A stretch of 64,000 nucleotides of DNA from Oscheius onirici (GCA_932521025.1 OW051473.1:9176001-9240000), one strand, 5' to 3'. Counted from the stretch's first letter, positions 34,070 to 46,511 are shown. Numbers and translations: made by a program. Notes: generated by a model not told the origin, from the letters alone.

Positions 34070-37000
34070 ATGAGCCTTGCCACTTCGCAAAACTCGGCAT
34101 TCTCACCATACGCGCGACCCGTTGTTGCTCTTCTGACATCGGCTCAGCCGCCTATTCTTCGGCCGCAGCCACGACTAGCCGTTCCGGGCTTCCAAAGTCC
34201 ACTGTCACAGGTGAGCTTGGCTGACTATACAAACTCATAGTGCATATTGTAGGAGGATCGCTCCGACTCTTGTATCTACAAGAAGATCCGAGGCAAACGT
34301 AAAGAGCGTAGCTCTAGTGTCGGTGATATCAGGTAAGTCATATATTATTTTCCTACGTCTTTTGTATATTTCGCCCCATGTCGAGGCCACTTAAGCCGGC
34401 TGTCATCAGCTGGCTGACAGTCTCTAATATTTACCTACAAATCTTTTACCCTCCTGCCAACAATCTATCTCCTGTCGGGACATCATTTCAAGCTTTTTGC
34501 TAAAACTCCCACATGGTCAATGCCCTGCCCGCGCATTTTTGCAAACAGTTTTCTAGTGGGGTGGTCCTTAGCCCTCTCCGAACCACTAACCACTTCATTT
34601 CCGTGTAACCTTTGAACAACTCTTTGTAGATCGTCAACTCCTCCACCGGAGGAACAGACAGCATCCCGACGCTGGTCGCCCGTGCCCGTCGTCGAACGCT
34701 CTGCAGACTTTAAGAAGATTTTGCAACGATTCCAGGTCCGTGTTTTTGCCTTTATCCTCTCCCTTGGTGCACACACACATACTCTCTCTCTCTCTGTAGC
34801 TCCATGACCTCACTTGAGTGTTATCGCAATAGTTTGTTCGACACAGTGCGGCGAGAATACTTAGACACGGTGCTTCATTCCAGTCGGCTGATCAACCACC
34901 AACTCCCACAAGATCGCAATCTCCATTGCTACACGAGAGCCCGATGAGTCCTACAGCGACACGCGAATTGTGGAGTCCGATACGATCCATCAGGTAAGGT
35001 GTCTAGTCTATAATCTTATGCTTAGTATAGGGACACTTGGTCACCTGCACAGCCTCCAGTCCAGACACGCGACTGGAGCCCAACTCAGAGAAGCTCTGGA
35101 GGTTTCCGTAGTAGTCCCATCTCACGAAACACGTCTCTCCGTTCACGACTGAGCATTTCTTCCCCTCTTAGTTTCCTACCAACGAGAGAATGTTCACCAC
35201 GATCGGTATTTTTAACAATGTTGGGAAAATATCAAAGTTTTAGGGCCCTAGCCCTTCACTTATCCCTCTTCGTGTCAGTGGCTCGTCTTCTGAAGAAGGA
35301 GACGTCGAACACAGTCCACTTTCTCACACTGGTTCTACTCCCGAACCAATCCATCACAAGCCGATGGCTCCGGTTATTCCAATTCCTAAGAGAAGATCTC
35401 TGCCCGGAAGGTAAGTGGTTTTTGCTTTTCACAACAGGAGGCTGTTCCTTGTTCTTAAGAGGTTAACAACTGTTCCTCTCGACTTTTTATCACGGCTGCC
35501 CACATACTGTTTGCCGAACCAAGGAAGAGACTTATCTCGCAGTTAAATTATAGGTGGATCAAAGAAACCAACATTGATGAGCCGATGTCTCTACCCCTTA
35601 TGTCTCCTCCAATCGGATCACCGATGCATGTCATGTCACAGGAAAACATAGCAAAGAGTATTGATGGAGAGCTTAAAACCAAGACGGTACGGGTAATCGA
35701 AAAAGTAGAAAAACATGAATTCAGAGCCGATACGGCGGAAGTTGCAGACGAGTGCTTAGCGGCTTGGACCATAATTCGAACCCGAGTCCTTCGGGAGTTT
35801 ACGTTCGTCGTAGTCGATCGAAAGACGAAAGACCCCATCATGCCAATTCTGCCAAAAGCTTGAGTGGATCCAGTAAGTGTAGAACCGATACGGTAAAGAA
35901 AAGCTTTCTAGGTGGATCAGTCTCCCACATGCACCACATCCCCATCTACATGTCTTCGGAAAGCGTTAGAGACTCTCCCAGGGAAACTTCATCCGTTATC
36001 AATGACATTGAAGCCAGCAAGCAGCATCAGCAGATTTCTTTGGCTCATGTACAAACACTGTCTTTGGTGGCTGACAGGCTAGCTGAAGACATGAGGTAAA
36101 CCAAAACTCAGAAGTCAGTAACAGTCGTTTTAGAAGAGGAGAAGAGCCAGTCTCGAGAAACAGACTCTCTTCTTTGGACTTTTCTCACTTTGTCGTCTCC
36201 CCTCAACCGGTACTTACCAAGGGAAAGAGTCTCTTCTACAATGCTGTTCTTCCTCGTCACAACAATTCTGACTATCCAGTTACTCTCATGGTTCGTGTCA
36301 TTTCGCGGTCAAGACAAGAAAGTTTCTAGATTGCTCCTTGCTCCCAATACGCTCCCTTAATGAGAAACGGTCACTCGCAATTGTTTGCTGCTCCAAGTTT
36401 CTTGGAAATGGAGGATCATGACGGCTCTATCAGGAGATTCCTGGAAGATACTGGAACCCATAATCTGGATGGGAGGAACACTAAGGTGCTTGGCCTCTTG
36501 ATCACTAACCCCCTAGCGTTTAGGTGATCGCCATGCCTCGTCTGAACCTTTGTTCTTTCCACTCGCTTGCGGCTCACTACTTGAGCGAGGTATTATAGTT
36601 CTCTTCGGGATGACACTGATCGTTTACAGAGAATGGAGAGATCAACTCATGAGGAGCTTGTTTGCTTCATAATGCTGCAACTCTTGTCAGCACTGAAAAT
36701 GCTGCAGAGTGAGGGGGTCGAGGCACTGAGTGCCAACTTCAAAGAGTTTTTGCTGGCGTACAGATTTCTGCCTCAAGACTCTCAACCGCCAATGAGAGAG
36801 TTTCCAAGACTCATCTTCCTTCCAGTAAGGGTTTGAAAAAACATACAGACAGCTGTTTTAGGAAACGTTGGGAGCTGAGGTAGAAGCAGGAGGTGACGAG
36901 CTGGTTGGATTGTGCAGATATGCTCTGAGAGCCCTCTGTACCCTTTTGAATCACAGAATGGATGGTCGTCCGCCTCCAATGAGACTTCGATCCAGATTCT

Positions 37001-37454
37001 CACGTCCTCTTCTGGCTTGTGCTAACCTACTTTCTGATGACAAGTCCAGCAGTTTGACGAAGGTTCGGATCTCTCTGACTCTCTGACTCCCAGACTGTCT
37101 CTGACTATCTCTCTCAGACACTTCTATTCTCTGACTCGTAAACTTTCTTAACTTGACTACTTTCAGGCCAAAAACGTCTTGGAACTGGCCCTGTGGTGGA
37201 GTGGCGAACAGCCCCGTGTCGAAGCAGTATGTCGCAGAAGTATTGACTTAACGAGAGCTGAGTGCGTCGACAGCTTGGTAAATCCCAGAGAATGACACCA
37301 AAATCAATCTGTATTCCAGCTCCGTCAGCTGATCTGCGAGCCTGGCTGTCGTCTCGGTCCACGTGAACGTCTGAAGATTGAATTTTTGCTCAGTGCGACG
37401 CCAAGATCACTCATCGACAGTCAAAATGCTACCCTTGCCGCGAACATTAACTAA
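34070..37454 (+). CDS. Ser/Pro-rich protein with degenerate kinase-like C-terminus (PEAK/NKF3-like)
   Basis: Sixteen exons from 34070-34210 to 37320-37454 join to 754 residues with no frame conflict. Residues 1 to about 430 are disordered, rich in Ser, Pro and Arg (RSQSPLLHESPMSPT), as in scaffold proteins. The C-terminal 300 residues are helical: MPRLNLCSFHSLAAHYLSE, a FIMLQLLSALKMLQSEGVEA stretch where kinases have the HRD loop, then LIFLP in place of DFG, and a final ALWWSGEQPRV block. This order fits the PEAK1/pragmin pseudokinases, which scaffold signalling at adhesions and lack HRD and DFG. No ATP or catalytic motif was seen. Other exons: 34253-34332, 34630-34735, 34884-34993, 35031-35205, 35244-35410, 35554-35686, 35725-35872, 35912-36095, 36134-36290, 36330-36485, 36524-36589, 36630-36824, 36862-37062, 37167-37277. 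The family call is tentative; the gene model is firmer. Confidence 0.7.
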
Positions 37455-37522
37455 GGCCTTCGTCTGTTTGTAAAATGAGTTTATCATGATGACCCCTACC
37501 CTCTGCTCAATGTTACGAAAAG

Positions 37523-37528
37523 TTTATT
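37523..37528 (-). terminator. Poly(A) signal of coq-6
   Basis: AATAAA on the minus strand 56 nt after the coq-6 stop. The stop of the converging plus-strand gene is at 37454, so the 3' UTRs must nearly meet or overlap. Confidence 0.6.
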
Positions 37529-37583
37529 GTGCTCTCTTAATACAAGAATTTCTTCTACCCGTTACATAAGTGGCATCATTCAG

Positions 37584-40153
37584 TTATTTGCTAACAGAAA
37601 GCTGGCGGACAAAGAAGTCCTTGAGTGGTGTGAGCTGATTCACAGCCGCCAGGCCCAGAGAACGGAGAGCAACCAAAGGAGGGGCATCAGTTCTGTAGAG
37701 CCGGTTCAGCCAGTCAATGCAAACCATAACGGGAACATTGTGACGTTGGGCGTGGGTGTCGTAGTCGGCCAAATAAGTTATCGAACCTGAAATTAAACTC
37801 AATACACAAACTCAAGGTGATTACCTAAGTCAGCTCCTTCCAGCGAAGCTTTTTCCAGCACTTTGGTCAGGAGATGAACATCATTCCATCCGAGATTCAC
37901 TCCTTGTCCGGCTAGGGGATGAACTCTGTGAGCAGCATCTCCGATGACGGCGGAACGGTGGCAAACATAGCTGAAAGACAGTTGTGAACAAAGTAGCAAG
38001 CATAGTCTTTTGTATATGTCACCAATGGTTTTATAATTTCAAAGTGGTTGTACACGTTTTAGAATTGCAACTTGTCAACTAATCATAGCAATACCAAATT
38101 TTTAAGATTCTGCGATGATCTGTCTGTTTGGTTTAAAATCTATTGCTAATTGATAGTCTCTATGCTGCACACCTGAAGCGATCTGACTAACTATACGGGG
38201 CGTCATTAATTTGAGCTATCATGATATTTTCTTCATTTTTGCATGGTTCGTGTGTTTCACTAAACAGAGTATAGGTTTATTTTTGTGTCACGGTACTTTT
38301 TTTGGTATGACGGCTAAGTTTTGCACTAATATCTAAAAAAAATGAAAACCTAGCGTTTTTGACAAAGAAAAGGAATTTTGGATAAATATACCTGTGAGAA
38401 TGTCCAAATCCTAATGGAAAAGCTGCTCTGGTGTCCGATTGAAGTGAAATCACTTGAGGAGAAACAGCTCGAAACACTTCTGTAGGTTTTAATCTTGAGA
38501 GAAGAAACAACGATTGATTGATAACCATGTTTTGGTCTTCGTCAGTGTTCTGAACTCAATCTCAAGGAACAAAGAAGCTAAGATTACCAAAAAGTGGTTC
38601 AGTTCGTCCACAAACTGATCGTGAGGAATGGTTGTCAGACGTTTGGCTTCTTCAGCTGTTGTTGTCCAAACAAGGGAGGAAAGAGTGTCAGTAAGTGGAA
38701 GTAATGCAATCGGTCCAATTCTGGTGAATCGTTGCCAAGCCACGGGGTTCTTTCCGTCGGCAGTCTGGAAATGTTCGTTTAAAAATGATTCGTTGTGGTT
38801 ACGCAAAATGCAAACGTAAAATTAGAGTAAAGATTACCTGGATACTAACAGTAGCAACTACTCCACTCTGATCATAGTTCCATGAAGTATAGTCACTTCC
38901 CATCGATTCTCGGACAATCGACTTGAATCCATCAGCTCCAATGACCAGACTCGTCTCAAGCTTTTCCTCATTAGCCAGTTCCAATGTAGTCAGCTCCCGA
39001 AGAGAGTCAGGAATACTAAAAAAAGAGAGGAACAAAAAAAGTAATGCGGTACCTGCACTGCTTAACTGAGCATCCTGTCTTGATATTAACATCAGTCTGC
39101 TTGATTTGTTCATATAAAGCATTCACAATTAAGTCATTCTCAATAATATAGGCGATTTCTAAACCCCTCGTATTACTACCAGATTCCAGACAAAAAGTTC
39201 ACCCTGTCCTTTGTCTGGCTGATCGAATGTGATCTCCGACGTTGAGCAGCTGTCGATCACGTGTAGTCGGTCAACTTTCTTCACCCGATGCGATTGGATC
39301 TTTTCCCAGACATCAAGTTCTGAGCAGCGAGTAATCAAACATCGCGTAAACACTCACTTTTGAACAAGGCGATCGAAGCCGGACTCACAGCAGATACCCG
39401 ATTGCTGTAGTTTTCGGGGAGGCGTGATGGAAGACCCTTTGGCTGACCGCCTTCCAAAAGAAGGATGCTTTTGTTGGAGAAGCGAGGAGATTTTCCTAAA
39501 GGTATCTAACTTTAAAAAAGTCGCTGGCTTAGGCAGAATTCTTTCAGCCATTCAATGTGTGATAGCAGGCAAAGTGCACTTCAAACTACGTCTCGCCTTC
39601 AAGGTGTACAAAACGTCCAAAAATGCATAGAAACATCAAAAGAATAAAAACAAAAAGATTTGCCCTAAGGGAGAATTGAACTCCCGTTTTCTCCAAGGGG
39701 TTATAAGGTCCGAAGGCCGACACTTTAACCACTAAGCTATCAGGGCGGTGAGGTACGAGTTTCGTCCCGCATTCAAGTAGGAGCGGGACGAGTTGCGCGC
39801 CTCATTTTTGGCTTGTTTTGTGTGGAAAAGTACTATGAACTCGGAAGGTCTTAACAATTGAAAACGAAATAAGTTAATAAATTCGTTAATTTTCGTCCAT
39901 TGTAGGCGCAAATCAGAAAACTTATGTGAAAAAAGTTCAAACGTTACGATCCGGATAATTGCCTGTCTGTGTAAAGGGTCTGCCTCGGAAACTGATAGTC
40001 TGGCCAAGCCGGGTAACTTTTAGGGTTAGACGAACAATTACCTAGTGAACAAGCCATTGCATTTCCTACAAGACCTCCGCCAACTACTACGACATCATAA
40101 TAGGTCGAAGCCTGTCTCCTCATCGAGCTTATGTTCGTTTTACACCGCAGCAT
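37584..40153 (-). CDS. coq-6: Ubiquinone biosynthesis monooxygenase COQ6
   Basis: Flavin monooxygenase of the inner mitochondrial membrane that hydroxylates the ring C5 position in coenzyme Q synthesis. Nine exons (40153-40042, 39495-39358, 39319-39203, 39158-39053, 39015-38838, 38764-38588, 38549-38392, 37970-37825, 37786-37584) give 444 residues. Seen: the FAD motif [17 protein letters not shown] at residues 18-34 after a basic leader, [32 protein letters not shown] and the second FAD motif [20 protein letters not shown]. Length matches the family. The ATG follows ttttcag directly, a trans-splice acceptor. Intron 1 carries a tRNA-like sequence. It lies downstream of ucp-4 on the same strand. 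Confidence 0.95.
39661..39746 (-). tRNA. tRNA-shaped sequence with long variable arm, copy D (best paired)
   Basis: 86 nt in intron 1 of coq-6, same strand. Acceptor GCCCTGA/TTAGGGC pairs at all seven positions (one G-T), discriminator A, D arm GCTT/AAGT, 18-nt variable region, T arm GGGAG-TTCAATT-CTCCC perfect. The anticodon-loop-like heptamer is CTTCGGA, but its stem pairs poorly. A pol III terminator (cTTTTTg) follows. Confidence 0.45.
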
Positions 40154-40245
40154 CTGAAAACTGTTGCAAAATTACCAAATTTCTAAGATACACCAGCGTA
40201 AATCACACAGCAATGAACCATAAATCGATATAAAGTCTCTTTATT
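40154..40245 (-). promoter_or_regulatory. Operon-like intercistronic region between ucp-4 and coq-6
   Basis: On the minus strand an AATAAA (40245-40240) for ucp-4 is followed about 85 nt later by the gttttcag acceptor immediately before the coq-6 ATG. Nematode operons typically have about 100 nt between poly(A) site and downstream trans-splice site. Confidence 0.55.
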
Positions 40246-40540
40246 AAAGCACATATGATATACGGCACAAAACGCTTCTCTCTACTCTAGAAGTCTCTAG
40301 GAGACTCAAAAACTGCGTAAGTTTGAAAGAATGGGGAAGAACAGTTGTCATGAGCGAACAAGGGAACCCGCAATTTACAATAAAGATCTATCTCATGACT
40401 AAAAAATATAACTCTCTGTCTACTATTACTCTAGCTCACATTATGATAAAGACTTATTCTGGAACCGTCTTGAGGTATGGCTATAAAATGAAAGAGGGAG
40501 GGGTTTACCTACACGAAACTAACTAGTAAATTTCAAAATT

Positions 40541-42125
40541 CTAGAAACTTGGAGCTCCTACAAGTTTTCGAATTTCTTCGTACGAAACCCAGAAAGTCAG
40601 CGACCAAGGAGCCATTCGGATGTAAGTTGGAAGGAAGCCTTTGTACAGCGAGAAGAAGCCCTCGTGACGGACGATTTTAACGAAACAGTCAATACATCCG
40701 TCGTAGAGATGGACGCTTTTCTTCTCCATTCCCCTGTGGAATGATAATTGAAACAAAAGTAAGATAACACTTACATTTTTGCGTCGAGCTCATGTCGGAT
40801 TTGATCCATCAATCTTGTCTTGACTACATCAGAAGGAGTGGAAACGATGGCAGAGGCTAGACCGGCACAACAGGATGCAGCCGCATGAGTCACCCAGTTG
40901 TCCTGAAATTCAAAAGATTTTACTTTATCCTCCTCTCGTAATTCCTCTCTCGTATTCTAGCCCAATACACGTTCGGATTTTGCAAAAACTACTTTGACTT
41001 TTGATGTAGTTTGAAACTGCTGATTTTGCATCATCTAAAAGTTTACCCCATCTAATTCTGCAGAAACCACTGTAAGGATGGTTTCAGGAGGGAGTACGGC
41101 CAAATGCTTGGACGTTTTTACAGATGCAGAACGAATGACACAAAAACAGTTTTCCAACTGCATCTAGAGCACTTCTAACATTTTACTTCTCGCCAATGTT
41201 TTATCTATCTGTATGCAATATGCCAAATTCACGTGACAGCTACGAATCTCTCACACGAAACCGTCTCTTATCTCTGACAGCTCGTAGATAAAACACTTGC
41301 CCCCGCAAAAAACGACAAAAAGAACCAAGACCCACCTTAAAATGATACTTCTTTAGTAATTCGTGCTTGACGAAGTCGTAGGTGGCGATGTCAGACATAT
41401 TGAGAAGAGCCGCTCGCTGACAGTTGGGAATCCATCCTATCCACAGACCGAAAAATCCTAATCAAGTTTTGAAAAAATACTAAAAAACTCTAACCTTGGG
41501 TTTTGTACAGAGAGTGGAAGCAATGAATAGCTCCTCTATATCGCAGCGGCTGGTTTTGCAACTTTCTGAGACCCTCCATTTGCATTTGAACCTTAACTTT
41601 GTCATATTTATATAGTGTTTAAAGCAAACCTTGATCAAATCCGTCGGGCTTGCTGCAAACTGAGCTACAAGGCCGGAAAGAGCTCCACAAAGCATGGATT
41701 TCCAGACTGGGAAAATTAATTCTTTCTTAAAAGCAAGCCATAGTAAAAAATCTACAAAAATTTTACCTCTTTATCATATACAGCTTCTCTCAGAACCTCG
41801 TATGCTCCCATGCGGATTCCGGTATAAATATAGTGCCTAGTGATAGCTGGACCGACTCCAGTCCACAAACTCATAGCTCCCTCTCGGCGAATAATATTGT
41901 ACGTGACCTCGAACATGCCTAAAAGGTGACAAAAAGTAAAAACGAGAAATTATTGAACTCACCTCCTTTAACATGTTTGTTTTTGGCTATTTGAAGTCGA
42001 GTCTTGGTGATGTCGAGAGGATACGTCGCCGTCTCTGCTACGAGAGCGGCGCTACATGATAGAAGATACTTCGTGACGACTTGTTTAACGCCGCCGGAAC
42101 TGCTTTGAGCACCATCGTTGCCCAT
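40541..42125 (-). CDS. ucp-4: Mitochondrial carrier, uncoupling protein 4 type
   Basis: SLC25-family transporter of the inner mitochondrial membrane. Seven exons (42125-41963, 41918-41767, 41725-41630, 41591-41495, 41457-41336, 40902-40775, 40733-40541) give 316 residues. Three carrier signatures are visible: [29 protein letters not shown] and [17 protein letters not shown], one per repeat, giving six spans. The sequence agrees closely with C. elegans UCP-4 as I recall it, for example [14 protein letters not shown] and the C-terminal [14 protein letters not shown]. elegans UCP-4 is linked to succinate transport and complex II; the exact substrate here is inference. It is probably the upstream gene of an operon with coq-6. 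Confidence 0.95.
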
Positions 42126-42960
42126 CAGCGGGGACGTTCTTGGATTCTAGGTGAAACTGGAAACGAGTTTGTTTTTAAGAGTGAAAATGAAGGAATTTTG
42201 AGACAAAAATGGTCCCAGAGAAGTTTTTGAAGAATTTAGTGTATCGGAGATGTTAATAAGTTCAAAAATCTCCATAAAAGCTGATTAAATATAGAAAAAG
42301 ATGCTGTGGCCCCCTTTTGTTTTAACAAATGAATTGCAACAACATACGCAACTTCACGTTGAGACACCATTTTCGCCATGACGAGTTTGGTGTGATACGG
42401 TAGTTTTACATCAAATAAGCCTTAAAAAACGTTAAATATGAAATTTAATCCGTTTTTGGTATTTGGAAACGAAAGTAAAGCTTTAACTTTACTTATAAAT
42501 GTACTTTTCCTGGAACCTTTTCTTTTCCTGGAAGAAATGTGAGAATTCGCGCAAAAATAAATTGAGTTAAAGGAACTTGAGAAGCATTTTCCGGTAGAAA
42601 CAACTGGAAGAAACACTCTGAGTGGAGCAGGTGAAAAGATCGATATTTTACTAAAGCATTTTTAGTGCTTAATCGTTGCGTGAAAGCGCCTTCATATCCG
42701 ATTGCTTTGTTCCTGTTTCAATACATGTGAGAGCCTCATATCAAAATGAGGTTTGTAGAGCCAGGAATCTGAACTCTCATTGCGTGACTACCGTTACTGG
42801 ACCCAGAGACTTCGACCTATTAAGGAGATATCTGAAAATTTGTTCCTGGATTTTGGTCCTCTTCCTTGATGTGAAGAATTTCCCGGTTGGAGTTCTGAGC
42901 AACGTTCATTTTTCAAACTAGTAAAAACTTCCGTTGTTCAGACTAAACCGGCTGATCAGA
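42126..42960. other. Intergenic, divergent promoters
   Basis: It lies between ucp-4 (-) and the gene starting at 42961 (+). No coding exon seen. Confidence 0.5.
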
Positions 42961-45434
42961 ATGGCGGAATGCTCGGAAGTCGTAAGTAACTTTTTCGAAG
43001 CGAGCAGATTTGATATCAGAGTTAGAATTTAAGGAGCCAGATTCGACGTCTCGGGGAGCTAAACTCTGCACGGGCGTAGTAGATAACTGTCTGAAACCGT
43101 CACAACCCTAGCATTCAGCGCAGCGAAACTTCAGCTTCCTCCGTCGCTGATAAGCAAACACATCTCAATCTCATTTCTCTCTTTTCTATATTTGAAGAGT
43201 TCTCGGCCATTTTAGACCATAAGTTGTGGGAAGAAAACGGGGCGCAAATTGGCCAAAATCTCGCATTAGCTATGGGAACTGTGGGCCTAGGCCATTCAAA
43301 TAAGGAAACGGCTCACGTCGCAGCCGTCATTTAAAACTTTTAGCGCCGAACTGTAGCTCTCCTTTTTGTACTCGAACCGCGATTTTGTGTTGTTGCTCAG
43401 AATACTCGACTGGACAAAGAATTCTCGACTCTCTCATCCCGCCTTGCTCTCCGAGATCCGCACTAGAAATCTAGGCATCTCGGAACTCGCACTTCATTTC
43501 ATCTCAGTTGCAACTTTTTCTATAGATTTTGCTTTCAGGCAGAATGTCCGACGTCGCCTCCGCTGTCATCTCCACCGTTGCCGCCTCGGAAACCCATGCC
43601 CCCGCTGGCCAGCATGAGCCGAGTAAGTTCTTTGTCGCTATATCACTTATATTGAGTATCCTACCTATGCCATTTTCAGACCACTACCTTCGGCGATCAT
43701 TCTTCTGCGAGCACTGTCGGTCATCCCATTGCCGCTGCAATTGACTGGGCAATGCTGTTTTGGGATGATGCTTGGGCTCTACTTTTTGTTTTCATCGTTT
43801 TTTATCATTTTGTCGTAAATAAAGGTGGGAAAATTCTTGTGTCATTTTTAGCTACGATTGTGATATTTGAAAGTCAGATGAATGACTAGTGAGAATCTGA
43901 TTAAAGACGGTTTCTAGTAAGGAAATCCCCACACAACAGATGAAAAAATAGTACTCAACCTTTTGTAATACATAATGTTCTTCATTGTTGTGAACTCACA
44001 ACTGGCAGATCATTTCAGATCACAAATCATGCTCCTAAGGTTATATGGATTTTGAGTTATTCCTTTTACTGCAGGAGAATGAAAAGACTGTAATGACTGA
44101 TCTGCATCTTGGAGAGCGGTACATAAAGATAAACAGATGTAAAGCATATTGAGCGTTTTAGTCGTTTTGTAAAGGCACCTTCATATCTCTTTGCTTTGCT
44201 CATGTGTTCATTACCTAGGAAGAGAACCATACCTGGTACCTAAGAAAGCTACGCTGACGGAGAAATTGTCTTAAATATGCAGAATTCCAGCTACGACTTC
44301 AATTGGAAACTAGACAGTTGGACAGACGTACAGACAGAGTCATACAACCGGCTCTCATCGTGTACGTACTAAAAGAATTTTTACCATCGCAAGAAGTTGA
44401 GAAAATATGTAAATGCTTTCCCTAACCAAGTTGCATACTTCTGCTTATTTTACGAAAAAACACGAAGTAAGTTGTTTTTTAAGTTCAGTTTTTAAACAGT
44501 TAGAGCCGTTTTGTTGAAAACGTGATCCTCTTGGCTAGGTGCCAATTGCGGTCATTTGGCTATGGATGCCTTTATTATTTCGATTTTCGCTCTACTCTCG
44601 CTATATTTCATCACAATGCAATATTTGTCCTTTCTTTAATTATGGCTTATCTTGCTAATTTACTCTTTTTTTAGCCATACGTGCTCAAAACTTCGTGGAA
44701 TCTGTTCAAATGAAACAACTTTAAACAAGGAGCATTTTGAGAGTCTCAGATGGAGGTCAAAATCAAACAAGGTGAGTCATAGCTTGGAAGGTAATAATCA
44801 ATATGGGAAAATAGCGTTATTTAACCGATTTTTCCAGAAAAATGCCTGATAGGATTGTTGACGACACATACCACATCCCGCTTTACGGAGTCGTCGCTTT
44901 TGTGTGTGGTCATGGGAAGAGTCTTCTCGGTGAGTCTACCAGGAAAAACAGCTTAAAACTATATTTCAGACAATTACGAGTTGCCTGGCGTTTTTTGGCG
45001 TTTTTGTGTAGCAGACCAGACTTCAAAGAATCTCGCGCCGTTTCCAATTTTTTGAAAATGATTGGATATATGCAATATTCCGGGAACGCTAGGCATATTT
45101 TTGTGACTGCAAAGCGGGAGAACTTGAAAGTTTCATTGATTTCGAAAACCGTAACATCCAGTCGAAGAACTAAATAAAATGACCCGAACGTCGAAGAAAA
45201 AAGCGCGACAGCAGAATCTCCCCTGTCCTACTGCGAAACGTTCTCACAGTTGAGATTTTTTGACACCAAATGTCAAAAAAGATGCTCTGCTGGAAAAATT
45301 TAGAACAAGAACCAAACTTCAAATGTAGCATTGACTGTTTGACAGTTTTCTAATGTTTTCCTTTCATTACTTTAATCTTTTAGGCTGAATACGACGACAT
45401 CGACAATGAGGGCCTCTACGACTACATGTACTGA
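42961..45434 (+). CDS. Small two-transmembrane protein with proline-rich N-terminus, unrecognised
   Basis: Exons 42961-42981, 43539-43622, 43680-43824, 44838-44929 and 45384-45434 give 130 residues in one frame. The N-terminus is Pro-rich (PTSPPLSSPPLPPRKP, a possible SH3 ligand). Two hydrophobic stretches follow: WALLFVFIVFYHFVV and the weaker LIGLLTTHT...SSLLCVVMG. The tail is acidic and Tyr-rich (AEYDDIDNEGLYDYMY). Starts further in are possible: exon 2 alone offers MPPLASMSR in this frame, and an overlapping frame (ATG at 43545) encodes a 47-residue peptide. AATAAA is at 45488-45493. The family is not recognised; intron 3 is about 1 kb and its donor (gtggga) is weak. Confidence 0.5.
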
Positions 45435-45487
45435 TCTGTTCCGCACGGCCGCTCCCTTCTGCTTGTTAATTAAAAACGTTTCTCTAC

Positions 45488-45493
45488 AATAAA
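45488..45493 (+). terminator. Poly(A) signal
   Basis: AATAAA 54 nt after the stop of the small membrane protein. Confidence 0.6.
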
Positions 45494-46511
45494 GTGTTAT
45501 TTTCCCCTGTCTCTCTTGAGTTTTATTGAAACGACATGTTGAGACAACATGGCATTCCGGATAAACACACTGTACTTTGTAAACAACAAGGCATACAAAC
45601 AGTTCCCAAGTCGCGACAGTACAATATTGTAAAAGATTTTTGTTGGGATCTTTCCCTTTATTCAAATTCCCGCGCTACCGCATTCCTACGATTCGAGCGC
45701 CAAACCTTCTTCAATTTGAATACTGTTCTCCCGTTACATTTGTGATTTTTTCCGCCTAGAGCAGTTATTGTTGTTTTCTCTCTAAACAAACTCTTTTGTT
45801 CTTAAAACTCTGTTATGCATATCCCCTTTATCCGGAGATATCCAAATTTTACAAGTTCGTAGCTCAAATGTGGTTCGAATTTTTTTTAGATGTTCTGCAA
45901 TATTGTAGAGCCCTTACCAACCTATACTGAGTTTTTGGTTTAAAAATGACCGGACCATGACTGCCTGAATATGTGGTCAAAGTTCAAAATCGGAGCAGAT
46001 GTAATCAGTTTCAAAACACAACAGTGAAACAGTAGAGATACTCTATCTTTCTAATTGTTTTTATTTCAACTCGCAATAATTGTCCGATGTAGCCGCTACT
46101 TCCACTGACTCTACTCGACGAAAATGGTCATGAAGAAAAATGCTCCCCCAGTTCAACGGATTTACCTTATTTGCGATTATTTTTCATCATTTTTTCATCA
46201 TGATCGAAATTTTCAGCATTGCTTCCTCCTGATCTATGAGAAAAATAATCTGATGTTTGGAATAAATATTGGTCAAAATTGGTTTATTCTGCTCGAAATG
46301 TAGAAAAGTACGCTTGCGGTTAATCACGGAAGCGGCTCTCTGGTCTGCTTTTCGGTAAGGCTTCGAAAATTGGGGAGAGTTTTTCGAGATAGCCAAGAAA
46401 ATCAGGTGTGTGCATAATTTTTAGGAAAAATGTTGTATTTTTGGAATAACTTTTTGTAGGATGCACGAAAATAGCTTTTTCAGAAAAGAAAATTGGTGTG
46501 AGCAAGCTCTA
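45494..46511. other. No gene seen
   Basis: Non-coding between the small membrane protein and a fold-back element. It includes a short copy of a dispersed repeat (gttctgcaatattgtagag near 45895). Confidence 0.4.

Noticed and set aside
37067-37160. Short ctctctgact repeats, also at 48480-48730, as a CRISPR-like or regulatory array
   Set aside because: Low-complexity CT-rich intron sequence with irregular units; eukaryotic context.
44672-44771. Exon encoding HTCSKLRGICSNETT in the small membrane-protein gene
   Set aside because: It has fair splice sites but breaks frame with the following exon; the model without it keeps frame to a sensible C-terminus.
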